A stretch of 27,357 nt of DNA, taken from NCBI GenBank assembly GCA_934635045.1, contig CAKTZA010000054.1:1-27357 (forward strand). The letters are read 5' to 3'. The stretch comes from an uncultured Kiritimatiellota bacterium. Its GTDB lineage: Bacteria > Verrucomicrobiota > Kiritimatiellia > RFP12 > UBA1067. The notes beneath the pieces are model-generated. The model was not told the origin of the DNA, did no database searches, and saw only the letters and a list, made by a program, of their open reading frames with translations. Made by a program: the position numbers and the translations under genes. Every line of letters starts with the position of its first letter. The stretch's first letter is position 1. Of this stretch, positions 1-6,023 are shown piece by piece.

Positions 1-265
1 TCGACTGCGCGGCATGAGCCTTTGCGTTCTCTGCGGCTAAAACCCTTTGACTCTGCATAAATATCTCGTTGCACCCGGCTTGTTTGCGACACGCTCATGA
101 CCTGCTGCTCAACCTGTCCCAACTGAACAGCAGGGCTTTCATTTCCCGATGAACTATTCTCGTTCGTTCCCATACCCCGCCAACAGCAATTTCTGTGCCA
201 CCCACAAAATTGCTTCATTCCCCGCATCTCTTTGGTCAATCTTTTATCACCTGTGCATTATTTGA
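1..265. other. Intergenic stretch with hairpins, no gene recognised
   Basis: I see no convincing coding frame here on either strand. Two inverted repeats are visible: CCTGCTG (101-107) with CAGCAGG (128-134), and a stronger hairpin with AGCAATTT-c-TGTG (185-197) pairing with CACAAAATTGCT (203-214), a 12-bp stem with one bulged C. Neither is followed by a clear T-run, so I do not call them terminators. Bases 20-43 (tttgcgttctctgcggctaa core) resemble low-complexity extragenic repeats with a TTTGCG/TCTGCG rhythm that I associate with intergenic DNA in several phyla; that is from memory, not demonstrated here. Confidence 0.4.
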
Positions 266-415
266 TGCATAAACAGTCTCGCCACATCCGTCGAGGGCGT
301 CGTCCCGTCGCCGGAGAACCTTGCGTGGGCGGAGGAGATGCGGGCGAAGGGACGAGAAAACCACGCCATCGCCACGCGGGAGCGCTGGGAGAAACGCCGC
401 GCCAAGCGGAAATAG
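266..415 (+). pseudogene. C-terminal stub of an unidentified + strand gene (or small protein without ATG)
   Basis: A frame open from just after a TGA at 263-265 to a TAG at 413-415 encodes about 49 residues. Its second half has natural-looking composition (ENLAWAEEMRAKGRENHA, then a basic tail WEKRRAKRK). No ATG or GTG lies near its 5' end; the first ATG is internal at 338. The stop lies 23 nt before a strong + strand terminator (439-474), which suggests that a real transcript once ended here. It is most likely the 3' remnant of a decayed gene. I recognise no family. A short protein with an unusual start is the alternative. Confidence 0.3.
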
Positions 416-438
416 ACCAATCCCGATCAAGCCCACAT

Positions 439-474
439 TGGCCGAGTGTGTTACTTGCACACTCGGCCATTTTT
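439..474 (+). terminator. Rho-independent terminator
   Basis: A perfect 12-bp stem, TGGCCGAGTGTG (439-450) with CACACTCGGCCA (458-469), has a 7-nt loop and is followed directly by TTTTT (470-474). Polarity is + strand: on the minus strand no T-run follows. It sits 23 nt after the stop of the stub ORF ending at 415. Confidence 0.85.
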
Positions 475-477
475 GCG

Positions 478-589
478 TCATAAAAACTTCTCCCTTGCAA
501 GGCGCAAGGGAGAAAATCGGGAGTGTGACGGGGGGTATGACCTCGTCACACCCCCTCTACCTCGTCACACTCTGGAGAAGTTTTTATGA
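478..589. repeat. 112-bp nested inverted-repeat element
   Basis: The ends are a perfect 16-bp inverted repeat, TCATAAAAACTTCTCC (478-493) and its complement (574-589). Inside lie a perfect 11-bp hairpin (488-498 with 504-514) and a perfect 10-bp pair GAGTGTGACG (521-530) with CGTCACACTC (563-572). CCTCGTCACAC occurs twice (541-551, 560-570) at a 19-bp period, so 521-530 can also partly pair with the first copy. The element is non-coding. It could be a MITE- or REP-like repeat, or a two-way terminator block. Copy number elsewhere in the genome cannot be seen from this window. Confidence 0.6.
482..514 (-). terminator. Minus-strand terminator hairpin within the repeat element
   Basis: Read on the minus strand, TTCTCCCTTGC (514-504), loop GCCTT and GCAAGGGAGAA (498-488) form an 11-bp stem followed by G and TTTTT (487-482). 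The form is that of a rho-independent terminator. It would act as a back-up stop for transcripts leaving tRNA-Val and paaK. Confidence 0.6.
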
Positions 590-645
590 AAGGCCGGATT
601 GCGGAAACCCTTTGTATATTGGGGATTTTTCGGGAGTCGCAGGAT

Positions 646-680
646 GATAAAACAAAGGGGAGAAGCCAACTTCTCCCTTT
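646..680 (-). terminator. Terminator downstream of tRNA-Val
   Basis: On the minus strand, AAAGGGAGAAG (680-670), loop TTGG, and CTTCTCCC-c-TTT (665-654, one bulged C) form a hairpin followed by the T-rich tail GTTTTATC (653-646). It begins 13 nt after the tRNA 3' CCA. The arm CTTCTCCCTT also occurs at 487-496 in the nested repeat. Confidence 0.75.
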
Positions 681-693
681 CGGTATCGTGGAT

Positions 694-770
694 TGGTGGG
701 CGGTGAGGGACTCGAACCCCCGACCTTGACCGTGTAAAGGTCCTGCTCTAACCAACTGAGCTAACCGCCC
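694..770 (-). tRNA. tRNA-Val (anticodon UAC)
   Basis: A 77-nt cloverleaf reads from 770 to 694. The acceptor stem GGGCGGT pairs with ACCGCCC. The D arm is GCTC/GAGC. The anticodon loop is TTTACAC with TAC at the anticodon position, so it is valine. The T arm is GGGGG-TTCGAGT-CCCTC, and an encoded ACCA ends the molecule. The anticodon stem GGACC/GGTCA has four good pairs and one G-A at its base. It lies 9 bp beyond the paaK stop codon and no separate -10 box is visible, so it may be cut from the paaK transcript. A terminator follows. Confidence 0.95.
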
Positions 771-779
771 GAAATCAAG

Positions 780-2063
780 TCACTCGTTCCGCGTCTTGCG
801 GATGACGCGCTGGGCCTTGCCCTCCGTGCGCGGTAGCGCACCGATCGGGAAGACGTCGCCCTTCGGAAGGAAGCCGAGGCGCTCGCGCAGGTGCTTGGCG
901 ACCTGATGCCCCGTCACGCCCGGCTCGGCCTCGACGTTGACCGTGACATCCGTCATGCCATGCCGCTCCTCGAGAATGATCTGGAACTCGTCCGCCACGC
1001 CGGGAATCTCCTTCAGGGCCTGCTCGACCTGGCGCGGGTAGAAGTTGACGCCCTTGACAATCAGCATGTCGTCCGTGCGGCCCGTGATGCGGTCGATTCG
1101 GAGCGACGTGCGCCCGCACGCGCATTTCTCGCGCGACACGATGCGCGTAATGTCGTGCGTACGGTAGCGGAGAATCGGCATCGCCTCGCGCGTCAGGGAC
1201 GTGAAGACAATCTCGCCATACTCGCCGTCCGGCACGGGCGCGCCCGTCACCGGGTCGATGATCTCGGTGATGTACTGGTCTTCCCAGACGTGGAGGCCGC
1301 AGTGGCACCGGCAGTCCTGCCCCGTCGTGCCGATGCCGCCCGTCTCGGTCATGCCGTAGATGTCGAAGCACTCGATGCCGAGACGCGACTCGATGCGCCG
1401 CCGCGTCTCGTCCGAAAACGTCTCGGAGCCGAAGATGCCGACCTTGAGATACGGCAGGTCGCGCTCGCCTGCGGGACAGGCGTCCAGCTTCTCGATGAGG
1501 CGCGGCACGTAGGAGACGACCGAGACGAAGCCCTTCGTCCGAAAGTCCTTCATCAGCCGGATCTGCCGCTCGGTGTTGCCGGACGACGCCGGAATCGTGA
1601 AGAGCTGGGCCTTGCGCGCGCCGTGGTAGCAGCCGAAGCCGCCGTTGAAGAGGCCGAACGTCGGCATGATCTGCACGGCGTCGCCCTTCTCCAGCCCGGC
1701 CATCGCATAGCAGCGCGCCATGCACTCCGCCCACTGCAAAAGGTCATTCTTCGTGTAGGCCATGACGACCGGCGTGCCCGTCGAGCCGGACGACATGTGG
1801 AACTCCATCAGGTCGCGGCGGTCGACGCAGTTCATCTTCAGCGGATACGCCTCGCGGAAGTCCTCCTTCGTGAGGAACGGCAGCTTCGCGAGGTCGTCCA
1901 GCGACTTCACGTCCGCCGGATCGGCCACGCCGCCCCGCTTCAGCCGGTCGCGGTAGAACGAATTCGCCCAGACGCGGTTCAGGGACTTCTGAAGCCCCTC
2001 GAACTGGAGTTTCGCATATTCGTCGCGCGAGAGCGTTTCCGCCGTTCTGTTCCACATCGCCAT
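780..2063 (-). CDS. paaK: Phenylacetate-CoA ligase (PaaK type)
   Basis: 427 residues, the usual length for the family. It is a cytoplasmic adenylate-forming enzyme that joins an aryl acid (phenylacetate or a relative) to CoA using ATP (EC 6.2.1.30 by family). Visible signatures are the phosphate-binding loop SSGSTGTP at 91-98, the A5-type motif YGMTETGG at 236-243, FRTKG and IVKGVNFYPRQVE in the C-terminal part, and a final PRTEGKAQRVI segment carrying the expected lysine. A cysteine cluster (C251, C253, C255 with C314, C316) could bind a metal. The start MAMW is supported by GAGGAT (2071-2076), 7 nt upstream. No other phenylacetate catabolism gene is in the window, so a role in salvaging arylacetates from amino-acid fermentation, or activation of another aryl acid, is possible. 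Substrate is inferred; family is sure. Confidence 0.92.
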   Translation of the reverse strand: MAMWNRTAETLSRDEYAKLQFEGLQKSLNRVWANSFYRDRLKRGGVADPADVKSLDDLAKLPFLTKEDFREAYPLKMNCVDRRDLMEFHMSSGSTGTPVVMAYTKNDLLQWAECMARCYAMAGLEKGDAVQIMPTFGLFNGGFGCYHGARKAQLFTIPASSGNTERQIRLMKDFRTKGFVSVVSYVPRLIEKLDACPAGERDLPYLKVGIFGSETFSDETRRRIESRLGIECFDIYGMTETGGIGTTGQDCRCHCGLHVWEDQYITEIIDPVTGAPVPDGEYGEIVFTSLTREAMPILRYRTHDITRIVSREKCACGRTSLRIDRITGRTDDMLIVKGVNFYPRQVEQALKEIPGVADEFQIILEERHGMTDVTVNVEAEPGVTGHQVAKHLRERLGFLPKGDVFPIGALPRTEGKAQRVIRKTRNE

Positions 2064-2087
2064 CTTTCAGATCCTCGGTTTTCGGAC

Positions 2088-2096
2088 ATTATACCA
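2088..2096 (-). promoter_or_regulatory. Extended -10 promoter of paaK
   Basis: TGG-TATAAT on the minus strand (-10 at 2093-2088), with a weak -35 candidate TTGTCC 18 nt upstream. It lies between the oxidoreductase stop (2136) and the paaK start (2063), leaving a leader of about 20 nt that carries the Shine-Dalgarno. Confidence 0.7.
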
Positions 2097-2135
2097 AAAT
2101 CTCCGCGCCCCGGACAAAATGGCCGACGCTGGGGG

Positions 2136-3812
2136 TCACGGCGTACCCGTTGCGAGGACCTGCCCGTCGGCCAGCAGCCGCGCGCGCAGAGGCCCGTAGG
2201 GGAGATCCTGCACCGCACACCCGGCCTCGATCGCCTGCGCCGCCGCCGTGCCGGCGGCCTGGCCGAGCGCGAAGAAGACCGGCTCCATGCGAATCGACCC
2301 GAACGCCATGTGCGAGGCCGAGAGGCATACCGGGACGAGCAGGTTCGCGCACTCCCCGCGCTTCGGGACGATCGCCCCGTAGTCGATGCCGAACGGCCCC
2401 TTGCCGACGGGCACCTCGATGTCGCCCTCGTTCTTCACCCAGCCGTTCGCCGTCACGTAGCGGCGCACGTGGTGCGAATCCATCTGGTAGGCGGCCATCG
2501 CGACCGGACGCCCGGCGACCCTTTCCTTGCGGCAGTTGGCCTCCGTCATCACGTAGTCGCCGACGAGACGACGCGCCTCGCGCACGTAGAGCTGGCTCTG
2601 CCAGCCGTCGCCCAGCCCGTCCGCGAACTCGTCCCGGCACGTGCCCCAGCGCGCGACCTCGCGGCGAACCGCCTCCGGCACGCGCGGATGGTTCGCGAGC
2701 GTCCACATGAGGCCCCGCTGGTAGCGGAGGTGCGCCTTCAGGATCTCGGCGCGCGTGGCATAGTCCGCCTCGGGCCAGTTCCAGTTCTGCCCGATGAAGT
2801 CCGTCGAAAAGCCCCGGCAGTTGTTGGTGTCTGTCTTGCGGTTCGGCATCTTCGAGTTGATCCACGGCGGCACGCGCGTCTGCTCGCCCGCCTCGTAGTT
2901 GCGGAACAGCAGCTCGTAGTCGCGTTCGTCGTACCCATCCGGCTTCGCGAAGGGAATCCGGTTCTCCGGGACGTCCGTGAGGCACATCCGGAAGCAGTAG
3001 GCCTGCACGCGCCGGTCACCCGTGCCGTCCGCCTCGATCGCCCCCGCCTCAAGGCCGGGCAGGAGGCCCGACGCCTTGTCGCCCTTGACGACATACGGAT
3101 CCACGCCGTCGACGAAGTTGTGGTGCCGCGCGTTCGCGACCTGCGTGCCGCTCAGCGTCTCGCCGTACGTCGCGTTGCTCTCGCGCCCGACGGCATACGA
3201 CACGCCCGCCGCCGCGAGGAGGTCGCCCTCGTAGGTCGCGTCGACGAACATCTTGCCGCGGAAGACGCGCCCCGAGAGCGTGCGGAACGAGACGATGCGC
3301 CCGTCCGCGACGGACACGCCGCCCTTCGCGCGATCCAGATACTCGCCGCGCACGATCTTCAGGCCGTACTCCTTCTCCCAGCGTTCGAGAATCCGCAGGG
3401 CCGCCGACGGCTCGAACGTCCACATCGACTCGTCGCCGTGCGTCCCGGCGCACTGTCCGTCCGGCAGGTAGTCGGCCCGCTTCTGCCACTTCCAGCTGTC
3501 CGGCGCGCGGTAGTGGGCGGCGACGTCGCGGTAGAACTGGCGCGCGAGGCCGCCGAACGCGGACTTGTTGCCGATGTCGGTCTGGCCGAGCCCGCCCGTC
3601 GTGAGGCCGCCGATGCGCGTCTCCGGGCAGACGATGACCACGGACTTGCCGAGCCGCTGCGCCGAGATCGCCGCCGTCAGCGCGGCGGGCGAACTGCCGT
3701 AGACGACAAGGTCATGAGTCTCTGCGGAAGACGCGCCGAAGACGGCGGCGCTCGGCAGGGCAACGGCTGCGCACAGGCACAGTCCGATCAAGCGATTCAG
3801 GGTTGACGACAT
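2136..3812 (-). CDS. Secreted FAD-dependent oxidoreductase (FAD_oxidored / PF12831-like)
   Basis: 558 residues from the start MSSTLNRL. That ATG (3812) has AGAAAGGA at 3824-3831, 11 nt upstream; an in-frame ATG 30 nt further upstream (3842) would put that Shine-Dalgarno inside the gene and is less likely. A Sec signal (hydrophobic LIGLCLCAAVALPSAAVFGA, residues 8-27) precedes the dinucleotide-binding beta-alpha-beta unit DLVVYGSSPAALTAAISAQRLGKSVVIV split by the GSSPAALTAA glycine turn. Then come RIGGLTTGGLGQTD, the family's conserved block, FVDATYEGDLLAAAG, and a C-terminal FAD-contact region IRMEPVFFALGQAAGTAAA. Such proteins often sit among polysaccharide-degrading genes, but their substrate is rarely known; oxidation of a sugar or sugar derivative outside the cytoplasm is plausible. 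It has its own promoter behind cluster 1. Confidence 0.85.
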   Translation of the reverse strand: MSSTLNRLIGLCLCAAVALPSAAVFGASSAETHDLVVYGSSPAALTAAISAQRLGKSVVIVCPETRIGGLTTGGLGQTDIGNKSAFGGLARQFYRDVAAHYRAPDSWKWQKRADYLPDGQCAGTHGDESMWTFEPSAALRILERWEKEYGLKIVRGEYLDRAKGGVSVADGRIVSFRTLSGRVFRGKMFVDATYEGDLLAAAGVSYAVGRESNATYGETLSGTQVANARHHNFVDGVDPYVVKGDKASGLLPGLEAGAIEADGTGDRRVQAYCFRMCLTDVPENRIPFAKPDGYDERDYELLFRNYEAGEQTRVPPWINSKMPNRKTDTNNCRGFSTDFIGQNWNWPEADYATRAEILKAHLRYQRGLMWTLANHPRVPEAVRREVARWGTCRDEFADGLGDGWQSQLYVREARRLVGDYVMTEANCRKERVAGRPVAMAAYQMDSHHVRRYVTANGWVKNEGDIEVPVGKGPFGIDYGAIVPKRGECANLLVPVCLSASHMAFGSIRMEPVFFALGQAAGTAAAQAIEAGCAVQDLPYGPLRARLLADGQVLATGTP

Positions 3813-3860
3813 ATTATGGATTTTCCTTTCTGATTTTAGCACCGATAGAGATGGATGGTC

Positions 3861-3877
3861 TTCGTTCCTTCCAGGAA
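3861..3877 (-). promoter_or_regulatory. Leader hairpin upstream of the FAD oxidoreductase
   Basis: CGTTCC and GGAACG flank a 5-nt loop in the roughly 85-nt leader between the promoter and the start at 3812. It may stabilise the mRNA; nothing shows that it is a riboswitch. Confidence 0.35.
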
Positions 3878-3904
3878 CGGCTGAATATCCGTCCCATGCC
3901 GCAC

Positions 3905-3913
3905 ATTATATCA
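3905..3913 (-). promoter_or_regulatory. Extended -10 promoter of the FAD oxidoreductase gene
   Basis: TGA-TATAAT on the minus strand (-10 at 3910-3905), 29 bp beyond the stop of the cluster 1 gene ending at 3942. No good -35 is seen. It makes the oxidoreductase a separate transcription unit that can also receive read-through from cluster 1. Confidence 0.65.
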
Positions 3914-3941
3914 TAATTCGCGCAAGCGGCAGAACCGCACG

Positions 3942-6023
3942 CTACTTTCCGGGGCGTGGCCCGGCCGCCGCGAAATCCCATTCGCGGAAGCCGAGCCTCC
4001 GCGCGGGCGACTCCGTCCGAAGGCGAAAGTCGCCGTTTTCCGCGTCCACGAACAGCGGATCGGCGACGACGTCGCCGTAGGCGCGCTTGCGCGCGAAGAA
4101 CGCATCGGCGGACAGCCCGTCAAATGCGTCCGACGCGACTCCGTTCGGGTTCCACCACACGTTGTGCGCGAAGATTCCGCCGACGCCAAGCGCGCGAGGC
4201 CCCACCATCGGGCCTTTGACGGTGTAGAAGACGTTTCCGACGAGGTTGAAGGTCGACGGCACGCCCGCGCATTCGCTTCGGCTCGCGAAGGCGATGCCCT
4301 GCCCCTTGCCGCCGACTCCCGCGAGGAAGAAGATGTTGTTGCGGTAGGTGCAGTCGGAGCCGAAATGCATGAACGCGCCGGAATCGGCGACGCGCTCGCA
4401 GAGATTGTCCTCCACGAGGATGCCCTCCGCGCCCTCGTCCATGTAGATGCCGTTCCCGCCGACGTCGGAAATCCAGTTGCCGCAGATTCGCGTGCCGTAG
4501 CTGGTGGCCAGGCAGTAGATGCCGGCGAGGTCGAAGAGCTCGCCCTGCCCGATGCGCGAAATCCGGTTGCGGAAGACGAGATTGCGCTGCGAGACGCTGC
4601 CGCGATAGCCCCAGACATAGCCGACGGCGATTCCCGTATAGTAGAAGTCGTCAATGCGGCAATGCTCGACGGACGAATCCGAGACGTGCGTCATGAAGAC
4701 GGCCGTGCCCGACGGCTCAAAGCGCCCGCCCGCGCGGAAGACGCAGTCGGCGACGCGGACGAAGGCGACCGAATCCGGCGCCTGCTCGCGGATGATCCGC
4801 CGCGAGATGCCGCCTTCGGGCGCCGCAGGGACGCGCGAGCCGATGCGGACGCCTCCTGCGCCAAGGTCTTCGGCCGTGCAGCGCTCAAGCGACACCTGAC
4901 GGCATCCGTCCGAGATGCTGAAGGCGTAGTTGCCGGTGTGCGCGACGCGGCAGTTTCGGATCGTCACCCGCTCGCAGTGGTCCAGCTCGACGGCGGCATC
5001 GCTGCCGGCGGCGGACTGGCACTGCCAGGCCTGGGCGAACCTCTTCGGGTCGTCCCCGCGCGCCGGCGTCGCGTCCGCGACCTCGACCGCCAGCCCCTCA
5101 AGGACGAAGTCGCGCACGCCCGAAAGCGTCACGAGCCTCGTCAGGCGTCCGCTCGGCGCGTCCGCCTTGAGCGTGGCGGCCGTCTCGCCGGGCCGCAGGC
5201 GGTAGAGGACCTTCCCGGCGCGGCGGTCGTAGAGCCATTCGCCCGGTTCGGTGAAGGCGCTGCGGACGTTCTCGAAGCGAATGCCCGACCGCCCGCACCA
5301 GCGGTATTGCCCGTGGCGCGGGCGCCCGCCGCACGCCTCGGTGACGACAAGACGCTGGGCGCTGTCCCAGCCGACCACGCGCCGGCGCGCCTGTGACCAG
5401 TCGAGCAGGACCTGCAGGACCACGTCAGGCAGCTCTTCCGGGGCGACGGCGTCAAGGACCTCGGCCGCGTCCGCGCGCACGCGCGTGAACTCCTTCGCAG
5501 AGACGACAAGGCCCTCCGAATTGGTTGCGGCGACCTCCGACCAGCTGTCTGCCCGCGTCCCCGGAATCGCGAACTTGCCCATCCGCTTCGGCACTGTCGC
5601 GCGGCTCGCGCGCACCCCGTTCACGAACAGCATGTCGAGCGCGAGAAAGGCGCCGCCGCCGTCCTTCGGAATGGCGGCGGAAACGACCCCGTCGCCTTCG
5701 TCCGCCCAAGGGCCGAGCGCGACGCCGCCCTTGAGGACGGCGCCCGGCTCGGCGCGCCACGTCATGGGCTCCTCCAGCGTGCCGGAATCGCGCGGGCCGA
5801 ACGCGAGCGGCTCCGTCAGCCGGTATTCGCCCTTCGGGATCGTCACCGACACCTTCTCCTGCGGGTGCGCCGCCTTGAGGCCCTGCGCCTTCAGCTTCGC
5901 GATCTCCAGCCCGTACGGCTCGTCCCTGACCGTCACCTCGATGTCGGCACGCGTCCGGGCGGACACGCCGACCGCCAAGGCCGCCAAGGCCGTCTTCAGG
6001 ATTCCGCGGCGAGACATCGTCAT
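3942..6023 (-). CDS. Exported GH141-like right-handed beta-helix enzyme
   Basis: 693 residues from the ATG at 6023, which overlaps the upstream stop (ATGA), so translation is coupled. A start at 6017 (MSRRGILK) is equally possible. The N-terminus SRRGILKTALAALAVGV is a Tat-like signal (twin Arg, LK, hydrophobic core, cleavage near ARTRA). A beta-strand domain (about 30-330) is followed by a parallel beta-helix with short repeats such as IRNCRVAHTGNYAFSI. The blocks YYTGIAVGYVWGYRG, IGQGELFDLAGIY and NGIYMDEGAEGILVEDN (from about residue 524), then DSGAFMHFGSDCTYRNNIF, match my memory of GH141 proteins (fucosidase/xylanase activities known). The acidic DEG block and helix face are the likely active site. 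A polysaccharide lyase or epimerase of the beta-helix fold is the alternative. Confidence 0.65.
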   Translation of the reverse strand: MTMSRRGILKTALAALAVGVSARTRADIEVTVRDEPYGLEIAKLKAQGLKAAHPQEKVSVTIPKGEYRLTEPLAFGPRDSGTLEEPMTWRAEPGAVLKGGVALGPWADEGDGVVSAAIPKDGGGAFLALDMLFVNGVRASRATVPKRMGKFAIPGTRADSWSEVAATNSEGLVVSAKEFTRVRADAAEVLDAVAPEELPDVVLQVLLDWSQARRRVVGWDSAQRLVVTEACGGRPRHGQYRWCGRSGIRFENVRSAFTEPGEWLYDRRAGKVLYRLRPGETAATLKADAPSGRLTRLVTLSGVRDFVLEGLAVEVADATPARGDDPKRFAQAWQCQSAAGSDAAVELDHCERVTIRNCRVAHTGNYAFSISDGCRQVSLERCTAEDLGAGGVRIGSRVPAAPEGGISRRIIREQAPDSVAFVRVADCVFRAGGRFEPSGTAVFMTHVSDSSVEHCRIDDFYYTGIAVGYVWGYRGSVSQRNLVFRNRISRIGQGELFDLAGIYCLATSYGTRICGNWISDVGGNGIYMDEGAEGILVEDNLCERVADSGAFMHFGSDCTYRNNIFFLAGVGGKGQGIAFASRSECAGVPSTFNLVGNVFYTVKGPMVGPRALGVGGIFAHNVWWNPNGVASDAFDGLSADAFFARKRAYGDVVADPLFVDAENGDFRLRTESPARRLGFREWDFAAAGPRPGK

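Noticed and set aside
478..680. CRISPR array or integron attC site in the hairpin-rich left region
   Set aside because: No regularly spaced repeats with unique spacers and no cas or integrase gene; the stems do not carry the attC core GTTRRRY in the right places.
780..2063. Evidence for a complete phenylacetate degradation pathway
   Set aside because: Only the ligase is present; no ring epoxidase, hydrolase or beta-oxidation genes are nearby.
891..3806. A 971-codon open frame on the + strand, and similar long + strand frames at 6617-8974, 4164-5396, 12334-13548 and 24424-25710
   Set aside because: They lie exactly antisense to well-supported minus-strand genes, are extremely rich in Arg, Ala and His, and show no domain. 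High GC removes stop codons from the opposite strand.
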